39,759 nt of DNA from an uncultured Eubacterium sp. (GTDB taxonomy: Bacteria > Bacillota > Clostridia > Lachnospirales > Lachnospiraceae), in assembly GCA_910584345.1 (NCBI GenBank), contig CAJTZX010000040.1:1-39759 (forward strand). The letters are read 5' to 3'. This document shows positions 1-8,314 of this stretch, piece by piece; the stretch's first letter is position 1, and each line of letters opens with the position of its first letter. Position numbers and translations under genes: made by a program. Below the pieces are notes generated by a model. The model had not been told where the DNA came from. It was given only the letters and a program-made list of their open reading frames with translations, and ran no database searches.

Positions 1-57
1 CTCGGCCAGATAAGAACCGTCCTGACCGGTAATGCCGGTAATAAGCGCTTGTTTCAT
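1..57 (-). CDS. gmd: GDP-mannose 4,6-dehydratase, N-terminal fragment
   Basis: Only the first 19 codons lie in the window. They read as an SDR Rossmann start with ALITGITGQDGSYLAE, the NAD(P)-binding glycine motif and following residues typical of GDP-mannose 4,6-dehydratase (Gmd), which makes GDP-4-keto-6-deoxymannose for GDP-fucose or GDP-rhamnose. The ATG at 57-55 is preceded by a GGAGGAGTA ribosome binding site. It lies 14 bases after the stop of the GT4-GT8 gene and is probably co-transcribed with it. A related SDR with the same TGQDG motif is possible, since the remainder is outside the window. Confidence 0.8.
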   Translation of the reverse strand, partial: MKQALITGITGQDGSYLAE

Positions 58-71
58 TGTTACTCCTCCAT

Positions 72-2396
72 TCATTTTCCAAGTATCTGCTTTTTTTTAT
101 CTATATACTGTGTTAATGCGATATCATTGCGAAAACCATATTTGCATACTCCAATCAAATTATAATACAGCATCTTCAGTGTATATTTATACCCATATGC
201 TTTTAGGTATAAAAAAGCACTGTTCATTTTCCTCTGCCAAACATACCGAAACACTTTTTTTTGTTTTACAATATCGACAGGCTGTGGTTGAAAATGGTGT
301 GGCATTTTATTGATCAGACTTTCATAAAAAGGAGACTTTTTCGCCGCTTTCCAAAACTCATATGCGTAAACACCATCCAAGCGCTTTACAGGCATCCCTC
401 CTGCTGCATAATGAATCACAAATGGTTGATAAAATGCTCTGAAATAACTGCTTTTCGTCATCATAATTTCCTGCAGATAAGGATCTGGAACCCATAAAAC
501 ATTCCAGTTTTCCGGCAACCAATATATCCTCTTTTTGCATAATTTATTTAATACGTCCTGATCTTCCCACATCCACTTTCGTTCAACTGCCAGCTTCATC
601 ATATTTTTTACTGTATACGTCTTACGCAAAGCTTGCAAATTTATCAATAATACTCCTGCATTAAAATATCTTTCCTCATCATCTATCCCAATATCTGCTC
701 GAAGATGTTCCTGCACATTTTCACGAAATTTCCTAATTGCCGCAATATGCGGATCTTCAACAGCAGCAACTAATTGATCCTTCATATCAATCTGAAATAG
801 CGCTGCAATGTTTGTCGTAATAACTGTATCTCCATCCAGATATAAGATCCGTTGATATTCTTTCATAACATCCGGTAAAAGTAACCGTAAAAAAGTTGCT
901 CTGGATAATTGTGTATTTGTAAATTGAAAAGCATACTGATCTAACAAATACCCTACTTCTAAAAAACGAATGGACACGTGATCCATATTCTCTATCATAG
1001 ATAGCAAAATTCTGCGATGATTAAAACTAATGCCATCAGACAATACTACAATGTCATATTTACAATCCGTATCAGTATGATCGAGCAGTGATTGAATTGA
1101 CACACTTAGTATATCTGTATATTTATCGTCTGCAGCATACACAACCGCTATACTGTTCACTCCAAAAATCGGTGTTACCTCGTGAAACACCCCATATTTT
1201 TCTTCATACAAAATCGGCAGATTTTTTTGTACCAGAGGAACATACCCTATCATTTTTTCTATTTTAGAAACAATAACTTCCCATTGATAATTTTCTTCAA
1301 CATAAATCCTTGCCTTTTTTCCAAAGAGATTTTCTTTCCTTTTATCCTGTTTTACAGATAGATAAGCATCTTCGAATTCATCATAATCATGAAACCAGAA
1401 TCCTGCTCCACTTCTGACACAATGTCCTTTTAATACAGGACATTGTCCTGATACAATAATTGGCCTTCCAGCAGCCATAGATTCCAACGCTACAATAGAT
1501 AAGCTTTCAAAACGGGATGCAATGACTAACGCCTCTGCATTATGCATCAATGAAAGTTTTTCATCTTCTTCAACAAATCCAAGATATTTTATATATTTAC
1601 AATTTGGTATTTCCATTGCTTTGTTTCCAATCAGCACCAAATGAAGATCATCTTGATATTTACTTTTATATTCAAGAAAATATTGGAACAGTTCTCCACA
1701 CCCTTTTCCCTCAGCAATCCTTCTAGCATAAATAAGATATGGATACTGAATTCCAAATTTATTCCTGCAGTCCGACATTTGCTTAAAATCAGGCAGACAC
1801 ACACCTATTCCGCATATTTCATATGGCAAATTTCCAATACCAAATATACGTTCTGTCAAATCTCTTTCTTCTACTGTATTAAAAATAAATCCACAGTGTT
1901 CCCGAAATACTCTCTTATAATGTGGAAGATATATAGATGGTTCATCATGTGCTGTAGGCAAAAAAAGTGCATTTGGAATGCCAAGCATGCACATCGCAGT
2001 TGTATAATATAAATAAGTCATAAAAATTACTGCTCTGTATTCATCATAATTTCCATGTATATACGTAAATAATTCCGGACTATATGGTCCCTGTCCCTGA
2101 ATCCAAGAAATTTCCGCCTCATAAGTATGTTTATTTTCTAATAAAGAATCAAGCTGATTGCAAATATCCCAATTCCTTGTTTTTTGTACTTGAAAACGAC
2201 GTACACAAACACCATGTATCTGCTCTTTGCCAGGCTTATAATAATTTACCCAAGTAGTATCATCTATTGCACATGTCGTCAGCACCTCAACCTGATATGT
2301 GTCTTTCATATGCTCCGCCAACATTCTACAGAGTAATTCTGACCCTCCTGTTACTTCTAATCCATATCTATGATTTACAAACGCAATTTTATCCAT
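72..2396 (-). CDS. Two-domain glycosyltransferase (GT4 + GT8 fusion)
   Basis: A 774-residue protein joining two transferases. Residues about 1-400 resemble a GT-B retaining GT4 enzyme: an early TGGSELLCRMLAE glycine motif, then the donor-binding ASRFESLSIVALESMAAGRP segment with the E-x7-E pattern. Residues about 420-700 are a GT-A fold GT8 domain, starting at IAVVYAADDKY and carrying the metal-binding RILYLDGDTVI motif (DxD). The last ~70 residues are basic and may touch the membrane. The start has an AGGGAATG site. It sits in one minus-strand run with wzm, wzt, a GT8 gene and gmd, so it should build a surface polysaccharide repeat in the cytoplasm. Donor and acceptor sugars cannot be read from sequence. 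Confidence 0.88.
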   Translation of the reverse strand: MDKIAFVNHRYGLEVTGGSELLCRMLAEHMKDTYQVEVLTTCAIDDTTWVNYYKPGKEQIHGVCVRRFQVQKTRNWDICNQLDSLLENKHTYEAEISWIQGQGPYSPELFTYIHGNYDEYRAVIFMTYLYYTTAMCMLGIPNALFLPTAHDEPSIYLPHYKRVFREHCGFIFNTVEERDLTERIFGIGNLPYEICGIGVCLPDFKQMSDCRNKFGIQYPYLIYARRIAEGKGCGELFQYFLEYKSKYQDDLHLVLIGNKAMEIPNCKYIKYLGFVEEDEKLSLMHNAEALVIASRFESLSIVALESMAAGRPIIVSGQCPVLKGHCVRSGAGFWFHDYDEFEDAYLSVKQDKRKENLFGKKARIYVEENYQWEVIVSKIEKMIGYVPLVQKNLPILYEEKYGVFHEVTPIFGVNSIAVVYAADDKYTDILSVSIQSLLDHTDTDCKYDIVVLSDGISFNHRRILLSMIENMDHVSIRFLEVGYLLDQYAFQFTNTQLSRATFLRLLLPDVMKEYQRILYLDGDTVITTNIAALFQIDMKDQLVAAVEDPHIAAIRKFRENVQEHLRADIGIDDEERYFNAGVLLINLQALRKTYTVKNMMKLAVERKWMWEDQDVLNKLCKKRIYWLPENWNVLWVPDPYLQEIMMTKSSYFRAFYQPFVIHYAAGGMPVKRLDGVYAYEFWKAAKKSPFYESLINKMPHHFQPQPVDIVKQKKVFRYVWQRKMNSAFLYLKAYGYKYTLKMLYYNLIGVCKYGFRNDIALTQYIDKKKQILGK

Positions 2397-2423
2397 CTTT
2401 CATTCCCTTTCTGATCATTCATT

Positions 2424-3656
2424 CTATTGCAGATCTTTCTTTTTCCCTGCAAAATACTTCCATATACGCCCAATGAATGAACATTCAAAAAATGATATCC
2501 TTTTATCCAATCCAGTAGTTATCTCATGTATATCTTGTTCATATACCAGTAATTTATTTTCTAATTCTGTAACCCTATTTTGCAGTTCCTGGCTATATGC
2601 GATTGTTCTTTCCTGCCACTCAGCTATGCATTTTTGCATCTTTTTATTATATGCTATCGTTTCCTCCTGGAGTTTATCGATTTTATTCTCCTCCTGATCT
2701 GCAAAATCCAGTATCCTCTTCTCCAAATTTTGCTGTTCATTCTTCCTTTCATGAGTTTCTTTTTGTAGCTGTACTTCAAACGCAAGCTGTTTATTATAAT
2801 ATGCCTTTTCGCAAACAGCAAATTCCTTAAAACTTTTAATATAAGATAACCATTCAACCAACTGCTCTGATTCCTGTTCTTTCCATGGTTTTCTATCACC
2901 AGCCATATGCAAAATACACGCCGACTGTTCCAGTTCATCCACCGAATGCTCAGATATATTATAAAAAGAAGCAATTTCATATAATGTATATTTTCGATAC
3001 ATATCATAAATCAAATTAAATCTTGGATGTAAATATATAACATTTTGACCTAAAACAACATTAAACGCATCCTGATCCATATATAACTGTTGCTCCTCTT
3101 TTTTCTTTTGTTGAATGAGCATTTTTTCTACATGGTCGGTTCTCATTTTTTCAAGATTCAGATACATAACACCTGAATTAAAATAATGAATTAGCCCCAG
3201 TTCTCTCCTATGTTCACTCATAGATACAGACATGTCTTCTACAACCGCTGCATAACATTGTTCTATATCCGCTTCACAAATATCCTCTAACCCTGACCGA
3301 ATCAACGTATCCCCATCTAAATATAAAATTCTGTTTACATTTTCCAATATGTGTGGCAACCTGAATTTTATCAATGCAGCTTTGGAAACATATCTATGCG
3401 TAAATATAGCATCATTTTGCTCATGTTGAATTTGATGTATCACAATATCAATCTCATGTTCAACTGCTTCTTTCTGAAAAATATGAATGATATCTTTTTC
3501 TTTCTTTTGTTCGAAACCAGCAACAATCATATGCACAAGATAATATATATTTGGGGCTCTGTATTTTTTTAACGATCGAAGAGAAACCAGTGTTGTCAAG
3601 GCATAGCTTTTATCACAAATATAAGCCACCTCAATTTTTTTCATAGTTTTGGTCAT
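2424..3656 (-). CDS. GT8 family glycosyltransferase with C-terminal coiled coil
   Basis: A 410-residue protein. Residues about 8-270 form a GT8 domain, with VAYICDKSYALTTLVSLRSL at the N-terminus, the DxD motif in RILYLDGDTLI, and a later ILHMAGDRKPW segment like the metal-binding HxxG part of GT8 enzymes. Residues about 285-385 are rich in E, K and Q in heptad-like order and should be a coiled coil, perhaps for oligomerisation. The start is set at ATG 3656 because it overlaps the wzt stop as ATGA and has GGAGGAGAG just upstream; a longer frame to 3689 would run further into wzt. It is translationally coupled to wzt. Confidence 0.85.
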   Translation of the reverse strand: MTKTMKKIEVAYICDKSYALTTLVSLRSLKKYRAPNIYYLVHMIVAGFEQKKEKDIIHIFQKEAVEHEIDIVIHQIQHEQNDAIFTHRYVSKAALIKFRLPHILENVNRILYLDGDTLIRSGLEDICEADIEQCYAAVVEDMSVSMSEHRRELGLIHYFNSGVMYLNLEKMRTDHVEKMLIQQKKKEEQQLYMDQDAFNVVLGQNVIYLHPRFNLIYDMYRKYTLYEIASFYNISEHSVDELEQSACILHMAGDRKPWKEQESEQLVEWLSYIKSFKEFAVCEKAYYNKQLAFEVQLQKETHERKNEQQNLEKRILDFADQEENKIDKLQEETIAYNKKMQKCIAEWQERTIAYSQELQNRVTELENKLLVYEQDIHEITTGLDKRISFFECSFIGRIWKYFAGKKKDLQ

Positions 3657-4909
3657 TTCTCTCCTCCACAATTCCATGGAAATATCCATGTATGTTCTAT
3701 TTTAGCTACCCCTCGTTCACGATCCAATGAATTCATTGCAAATGTTACAGCTTTTTCTTTATAATCATAGGGCACAGCATCCGGATCTCTAATTGCCAAT
3801 TCAATCCAGTACTCTCCTGTGACTAAATTCAATTTATCCACTATACAACGTATTGTTCCACTTCCCGATAAATTCATTAATGCGATACCTTCTCGAAAAG
3901 TATTTGTTTCATAACATTCAAAACCATCATTTCGCAAAACTATAAGTTCAATAGATACAAATTCTTTTTCTTTCTTTTGAGATACAAAGTCAAACTCTAT
4001 CACAGCCGATTCTCCTGTAATAAATGTTCTCTTTTCTATACCACTTGAATCTTTCAGCTTTACATTTTTTATCACAACGGGTTTTTGACAAACTGCTTTT
4101 TCTTTTCGTTTATCTTTTATACACTGATCTTTTTGTTCTGAACTCAATACATGACCACTCATAAATTCCGAGTATAGACGATGAACTTTTCTGGGAATAC
4201 CTTCTTGACATATTTTACCTTTATCTATCCAGATCGTTCTGTCACAAATATCTTCAATCTGACTTAACGCATGAGAAACTATCACAATCGTTGTCCCTTT
4301 TGCTTTTATTTCTCTCAGTCTATGAAAACATTTTGACTGAAAACTGGCATCTCCTACTGCAAGAATTTCATCAATCAGCAAAATATCCGCATCTACATTA
4401 ATTGCCACAGCAAATGCCAGCCTCATATACATTCCTGAAGAATACGTCCTCACAGGCTGATCCATAAATGCTTCCAATTCAGAAAACGAAATGATATCCT
4501 CCATTCGCTCCTCAATCTCTTTTTTAGTCAAACCAAATATAGAAGCATTAATATAAATATTTTCCCGCCCGCTCATATCCGGATGAAAACCTGCTCCAAG
4601 CTCAATCAGACTTGACACTCTGCCATTCATTTCAATTAAACCGCTATCCGGATACATAATCTTAGTTAAAAGCTTTAATGTCGTACTTTTTCCACAACCA
4701 TTATGTCCGATCAGCCCGACAGCTTCCCCTTTTTTTACTTCAAAGCTAATTCCATCCAATACGGTGCGCTCTTCATATGACCGTCTCTTACGAAATAATG
4801 TCTTTTCTTTTAAAGTATGTCCTTTATCAGGATATAGTCTGAATTTCTTTGTTACATTTTTCACTTCTATTGCATTGATTATATTCATCGTATTTTCCAG
4901 CTTCATCAT
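3653..4909 (-). CDS. Polysaccharide ABC exporter ATPase (Wzt/TagH type)
   Basis: A 418-residue ATPase for ABC-dependent export of a surface polysaccharide. Visible motifs are Walker A GLIGHNGCGKST, the signature YSSGMYMRLAFAVA, Walker B ADILLIDEILAVGD and a switch His in IVIVSHALSQ. The ATPase ends near residue 260. The remaining ~150 residues resemble the Wzt C-terminal beta-sandwich that recognises the polymer end (TGEYWIELAIRDPD). The YSSGM signature and the long tail separate this subfamily from generic importers. It overlaps the permease stop by ATGA at 4909 with GAGGAAT upstream, so the two are translationally coupled. Confidence 0.92.
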   Translation of the reverse strand: MMKLENTMNIINAIEVKNVTKKFRLYPDKGHTLKEKTLFRKRRSYEERTVLDGISFEVKKGEAVGLIGHNGCGKSTTLKLLTKIMYPDSGLIEMNGRVSSLIELGAGFHPDMSGRENIYINASIFGLTKKEIEERMEDIISFSELEAFMDQPVRTYSSGMYMRLAFAVAINVDADILLIDEILAVGDASFQSKCFHRLREIKAKGTTIVIVSHALSQIEDICDRTIWIDKGKICQEGIPRKVHRLYSEFMSGHVLSSEQKDQCIKDKRKEKAVCQKPVVIKNVKLKDSSGIEKRTFITGESAVIEFDFVSQKKEKEFVSIELIVLRNDGFECYETNTFREGIALMNLSGSGTIRCIVDKLNLVTGEYWIELAIRDPDAVPYDYKEKAVTFAMNSLDRERGVAKIEHTWIFPWNCGGEK

Positions 4910-5688
4910 AATTCCTCAACAAAACGCTTCTGTAAATGTTGAAACACACACCATCCGACCGCTAGCATTGTCAATCCAATCAATATCGCAGACAAAAGCG
5001 TCTCCAGCTTCGGCATTTTACCAAAATACAAAATGTCTCTATATGCTGTTATCAGATAACTCATCGGATTCAGTGCAAAAATCCACCTTACCTGCTCTGG
5101 CACCTGTTCTGTAGAATACATCACTGGTGTCAAAAACTGCCATGCTAATACAATAATCCCCAGTATATATTCCAGGTCCCGTATATAAACCGTTACGGCG
5201 CTCATAATCATTGCAAATCCCATAGCAAGAACATATTCCACCACCATAATCAACGGCAGACATAAAACCGCATCTATCCGTAAGGAATATCCCGCGAAAA
5301 TCAGTACAAGAAAAATCACAATAAAACTAAGCAGCATATTTACAAACTGACTTGTAACATAAGATATTGGCAGCACTTCTCTTGGAAAATAAATCTTTTT
5401 CACCATATCCTGCTGTGCAAGAATACATCCTGCACCGCCCGTCAATGAAGTGCTGAAAAAGATCCACGGAATAAGCGCAACAAACAGAAACAGGTAATAA
5501 TCCTCTATGCCAGCGCGCATGATCGTAGAAAACACCATTGTATATACCGCAAGCTGCAGCAGCGGATTTAAAAACGTCCAGAGAAAACCAAGTACGGATC
5601 CTTTATATCTTCCTTTCAAATCCCTTTTCACAAGTGAACATATCATTTCACGATATGCATAAATCTCTCTTACTCTTTCCAGCATCAT
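4906..5688 (-). CDS. Polysaccharide ABC exporter permease (Wzm/TagG type)
   Basis: A 260-residue integral membrane protein of the ABC-2 family with about six hydrophobic segments. The N-terminal stretch LVKRDLKGRYKGSVLGFLW is the amphipathic gate helix typical of Wzm/TagG, and KKIYFPREVLPISYV is a conserved cytoplasmic loop. It forms the channel partner of the adjacent ATPase, moving a lipid-linked polysaccharide or teichoic-acid-like polymer across the membrane. The start has AGGTG eight bases upstream. It is the first gene of the leftward run wzm, wzt, GT8, GT4-GT8, gmd. Confidence 0.92.
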   Translation of the reverse strand: MMLERVREIYAYREMICSLVKRDLKGRYKGSVLGFLWTFLNPLLQLAVYTMVFSTIMRAGIEDYYLFLFVALIPWIFFSTSLTGGAGCILAQQDMVKKIYFPREVLPISYVTSQFVNMLLSFIVIFLVLIFAGYSLRIDAVLCLPLIMVVEYVLAMGFAMIMSAVTVYIRDLEYILGIIVLAWQFLTPVMYSTEQVPEQVRWIFALNPMSYLITAYRDILYFGKMPKLETLLSAILIGLTMLAVGWCVFQHLQKRFVEEL

Positions 5689-5897
5689 TTTCTGTACACC
5701 TAAATTTTTCTTTCATTCTATTCTTGAACAATTACAATTGAAACTATTTTTCAAAAAACTCTGATTTGCTTCATTTATGACATATGCATCCTGATCATTT
5801 TTTGATTTTTCTCTATTGGTCATAAGAGTTTCTGATAATAGCAGATAGAATATCATCGATTTCTAATTGCAATTGTTTTATCAAAATCGTTTACTGA

Positions 5898-6236
5898 TTA
5901 TGATTGATTTATCATAATATCAGCTACAGCTCTTATCATTTGCATATACATCGAATAACTTTCATCGTCAGCCTGTTCCATTTGACGTTGAATCTTTTGT
6001 TCCTCTGTTAATTTTTTCTGTATATTTCCCCAAAGAAGTACATCTGCATTCGTCGCCAACGCTCTACACAAATTTACAAAAGTATCCATACTCATTCTGC
6101 GCGTTCCGCGTTCAATATGCCCTATATGATTAAGGCTGATACCGCTTTTTTTGGCAAGCACATCTCTTGACCAGCCTTTTTCCTTGCGTGCCTGACGGAT
6201 TCTTGCCCCTACCTTTGCGTAATTGAGTTCCTTCAT
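5898..6236 (-). CDS. XRE-family transcriptional regulator
   Basis: A 112-residue protein with a Cro/CI-type helix-turn-helix at residues about 9-65 (VGARIRQARKEKGWSRDVLA, then SGISLNHIGHIERG). The C-terminal ~45 residues are charged and helical without a known sensor domain. ATG 6236 has AGGAG nine bases upstream. It is monocistronic, between the polysaccharide exporter genes and the MntA/HepT remnant. A perfect 26-bp palindrome 77 bases before the start may be its own operator. Its target genes are not evident from sequence; the exporter operon immediately downstream is a candidate. Confidence 0.85.
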   Translation of the reverse strand: MKELNYAKVGARIRQARKEKGWSRDVLAKKSGISLNHIGHIERGTRRMSMDTFVNLCRALATNADVLLWGNIQKKLTEEQKIQRQMEQADDESYSMYMQMIRAVADIMINQS

Positions 6237-6312
6237 CCTGATAGACTCCTTCCTGACTCACAGTGCCTTCCTGCATTTATTTTTTACCTGCAAAGAAGCG
6301 ATTGCAAAATGC

Positions 6313-6338
6313 ATAACATTTCCTATAGGAAATGTTAT
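6313..6338. promoter_or_regulatory. Perfect 26-bp palindrome, candidate operator
   Basis: The half site ATAACATTTCCTA is followed directly by its exact reverse complement, with no loop. It lies upstream of the XRE gene in a 387-base stretch with no gene. A loop-free even palindrome without a U-tract fits a dimeric regulator site better than a terminator. Autoregulation by the neighbouring XRE protein is inferred from position only. Confidence 0.5.
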
Positions 6339-6409
6339 CACAGGACACTCTAACATATTTTTCTTATTTCAGTCACACATCAGGAAAACCCTCCTTCCTA
6401 CGAAAAACA

Positions 6410-6446
6410 GGCAGGATACATTCCTTTTATGGAAACATATCCTGCC
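6410..6446 (-). terminator. Rho-independent terminator after the hepT remnant
   Basis: A 9-bp perfect stem (GGCAGGATA with TATCCTGCC) closes a loop that itself contains TTTCC and GGAA complements. On the minus strand it is followed by TGTTTTT, so it would end transcription from mntA/hepT. On the plus strand it is followed by a T-rich run too, so it may work both ways. The rest of 6237-6623 shows no credible gene. Confidence 0.6.
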
Positions 6447-6623
6447 ATTTTCTTTTTCTTCTTTTCTTTTTATTTTATATGCTTTTTCATCTTTGCAATT
6501 TTCTTCCATAGCTTTGAACATTCCATTTTTACTTCTGAAATGCTACTAAGCTCTATATCTATGCTTTTTTTAAACAAGGGTTTGGTGTTTATACAGTTCA
6601 TTGAAAAACTCTGTATGGGCGTT

Positions 6624-6905
6624 TTATTCTCTGTTTTGTTCCCGTTCAAGAATAGTTTGATATCTATGTGCCGTAATATCTCTCATTCCTGCAACTGCCT
6701 TCCATGGAAACATCTTGTATTCATTCCTTAAATCATCCGAAATAACCTTAACAAGTTCTCCAATATTAATGCATGCCATTCCCATTGCGCGTTTCAACAT
6801 CTCATTCTCCAAAAACTGTTCTAGCGAAACTTTCCCCAAAAGTTCAACTCCTATATCTATTTCTTCAATAATCTTTCATATAGTGATTTTATCCCTATGC
6901 TGCAT
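6624..6905 (-). pseudogene. hepT: HepT-like toxin with an in-frame TGA
   Basis: Reading from ATG 6905, which overlaps the mntA stop, gives MQHRDKITI, then TGA at 6878-6876, then an open frame of 84 codons. That frame holds the HEPN core: IIEEIDIGVELLGKVSLEQF, the IGELVKVISDDL helix, and FPWKAVAGMRD with the RNase RX4H motif RDITAHRY. Normal HepT proteins are about 105-140 residues and continue ~25 residues past this motif, whereas this one stops after LEREQNRE. Both the early stop and short tail point to decay. A restart at TTG 6839 would give 71 residues starting inside a helix. The RX4H residues are intact, so a shortened product cannot be excluded. Confidence 0.65.
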
Positions 6906-7173
6906 ATAATACCACTTCCTTACGAACTTCTATCAAATCACCTGGCATAATCGGCCCATGAATCACATCTACTTTTACTCCTAACATTTCTTCTAATTCA
7001 ATTTGCACCATGGATAGGGTAATCAATGAAACCGGTTTTTTAAATTCTATAATTAAATCCACATCACTGTTATCATTGTTTGTTCCTTCTGCTCTTGAAC
7101 CAAACAAGGTCACTTTTTTAATAGAATATTTTGCAATTATTCTTATTACCGCTTTAGAAATATCATCAATCAT
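6895..7173 (-). CDS. mntA: MntA-type nucleotidyltransferase antitoxin
   Basis: A 92-residue minimal nucleotidyltransferase. It shows the polymerase-beta fold motif GSRAEGTNNDNSDVDL (GSx10DxD), with a third acidic position in VKVDVIHG. Proteins of this family (MntA) AMPylate the HEPN toxin HepT and neutralise it. The gene overlaps the start of the hepT-like frame by 11 bases, the usual arrangement. ATG 7173 has AGGGGG about ten bases upstream. Because its partner carries a stop codon, it may be an orphan antitoxin. Confidence 0.85.
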   Translation of the reverse strand: MIDDISKAVIRIIAKYSIKKVTLFGSRAEGTNNDNSDVDLIIEFKKPVSLITLSMVQIELEEMLGVKVDVIHGPIMPGDLIEVRKEVVLYAA

Positions 7174-7304
7174 AATATTTAATCCCCCTGTCTATATCAC
7201 ATGTCAGTAACCTCCATTTCAGATGGAAAATTATTTGCTCATTTATAGTTACTTACCATTAAATATACTACGAACTCTACAAAAAATCTACCTGGTTTTT
7301 AAAA

Positions 7305-7373
7305 TTAACACTCCTCACACCCATCGATACGATTCCGGTAATCATCCACTTCCCCATAGATTGCATCTTTCAT
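7305..7373 (-). other. Possible 22-codon ORF in a gene-poor stretch
   Basis: An ATG with GGGAG four bases upstream opens a 22-residue frame ending RNRIDGCEEC. No family is recognised. It may be a remnant of a longer gene lost near the MITE-like element, or chance. The rest of 7174-7463 shows no other coding or structural signal. Confidence 0.2.
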
Positions 7374-7463
7374 GAATCTCCCTTCTCCTAACTCCTGCAA
7401 TTATATGAAATGACGATGACCATGAAAGTTTTGCTCAAGTACGCGTAATTTCCATCTTATCTA

Positions 7464-7621
7464 AGGAACTGTAAATAAATAACTTTTAATATTACTTGTC
7501 TTTTTCTTTGAGAGCACTGTTCAAAAATCAGTTACATAGCCCACTATGCGCCTGATTTTTGAACAGTGCTCTCAAAGAAAAATCCTGCGCACTATTTAAA
7601 AGTTATTTATTTACAGTTCCT
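7464..7621. mobile_element. MITE-like palindromic element, copy 1 (158 bp)
   Basis: The ends are 26-bp perfect terminal inverted repeats (AGGAACTGTAAATAAATAAC... at the left). A second, internal perfect 31-bp inverted repeat (7501-7531 with 7552-7582) surrounds a 20-base loop, so the element can fold into one long hairpin. There is no ORF. The bases TAA flank the GGAACTG ends on both sides, which could be a short target duplication. A shortened relative with the same right half lies at 27294-27349. Non-autonomous transposition is inferred; no matching transposase is in the window. Confidence 0.7.
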
Positions 7622-7634
7622 AAGAGTCAAATCA

Positions 7635-7682
7635 GAAAGAAGGCAGTATCCCCTACAAATAAGGATAATACTGCCTTCTTTC
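7635..7682 (-). terminator. Terminator of the RiPP operon
   Basis: A perfect 15-bp stem (GAAAGAAGGCAGTAT with its complement) closes an 18-base loop containing a further TATCC/GGATA complement. It lies 10 bases after the stop of the last precursor gene on the minus strand, and the stem itself ends in a T-rich TTCTTTC. It probably ends the long leftward operon. Confidence 0.75.
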
Positions 7683-7692
7683 ACTTCTGTGT

Positions 7693-7836
7693 CTAATTAT
7701 CGCATGTAATAAAACAACCTGATCCACCGATACAATCATTTTGACAAATGTATCTTGGTTCTGCACATTCTACATAATATACATTAACCTCATCTACACA
7801 TAACTCAGCATCTTTATTTTTTAATTCGCCTATCAT
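7693..7836 (-). CDS. RiPP precursor peptide P1 (six Cys)
   Basis: A 47-residue peptide with ATG 7836 preceded by GGAAG. The N-terminal part MIGELKNKDAELCVD is leader-like. The family motif EVNVY follows, then the core with Cys 24, 31 and 35 in the C-x6-C-x2-D-C pattern shared by all six short peptides here. After DC comes IGGSGCFITCDN, which adds two more Cys; with C13 the total is six, more than its sisters. It is the last gene before the operon terminator. Assignment as a modification substrate rests on the shared motif and four nearby radical SAM genes. Confidence 0.75.
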   Translation of the reverse strand: MIGELKNKDAELCVDEVNVYYVECAEPRYICQNDCIGGSGCFITCDN

Positions 7837-7870
7837 AACTTCTTCCTTTCATTCATCTTTATCTGGAATA

Positions 7871-7996
7871 TTAATTCGCGGTGCTTATGAACGGGCCGCC
7901 TCCTACACAATCCGTCATACAATTTAATCTTGACTGTCCGCAATTACTTGTATAAACATTAATTTCCTCTTTGGTTAACTCTTCACGATTTTCCAT
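7871..7996 (-). CDS. RiPP precursor peptide P2
   Basis: A 41-residue peptide, the shortest of the set. The leader MENREELTKE runs into EINVY, then CGQSRLNC and MTDC, giving the C-x6-C-x2-D-C core, and ends VGGGPFISTAN. GGAG lies eight bases before ATG 7996. There is no double-glycine leader site ahead of the core, so cleavage by a C39-type exporter peptidase is not expected. It lies 34 bases upstream of P1 and was likely duplicated with P1 and P3. Confidence 0.78.
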   Translation of the reverse strand: MENREELTKEEINVYTSNCGQSRLNCMTDCVGGGPFISTAN

Positions 7997-8045
7997 ATCA
8001 TTTTCTCCTTATCTTCCATATTTCAGTCTTTTTTAAACTATTATT

Positions 8046-8177
8046 CTAGTTTTCAACACTAAGCCACGCACCGCCTCCAAAACAGTCATTTAAACAATGA
8101 AACTGAATTTCTCCACAAGACTCTTCATAGATATTTACTTCTTGTATGGCAAGCTCTTTTACATTCATTTCCTCCAC
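8046..8177 (-). CDS. RiPP precursor peptide P3
   Basis: A 43-residue peptide. The GTG at 8177 is chosen because AGGAGG lies eight bases upstream; ATG 8168 in the same frame has its GGAGG only two bases away. The leader reaches QEVNIY, followed by CGEIQFHC and LNDC (C-x6-C-x2-D-C) and the tail FGGGAWLSVEN. It begins 138 bases after the FtsX-type permease stop, and with P2 and P1 forms the distal end of the operon. Confidence 0.78.
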   Translation of the reverse strand: MEEMNVKELAIQEVNIYEESCGEIQFHCLNDCFGGGAWLSVEN

Positions 8178-8314
8178 TTTTATCACCTCCTGTCTTTTTG
8201 CTTTGATCCATTTCCTGCTCTGTTCTTTACAAGTACAGAATATTACTTTAAAATGCAAATTCATATGTTTTTTGCTTACTTTACATTTTTTTCGCCCTGC
8301 TTGGATTACATATT

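Noticed and set aside
1641..2012. Plus-strand frames opposite the glycosyltransferase genes and other long genes
   Set aside because: They are shadows of the minus-strand coding frames, without ribosome binding sites or recognisable domains.
7501..7582. The inner 31-bp hairpin of the MITE as a stand-alone terminator
   Set aside because: It is nested in longer terminal repeats and has a relative elsewhere, so a mobile element explains it better, though it could still stop transcription.
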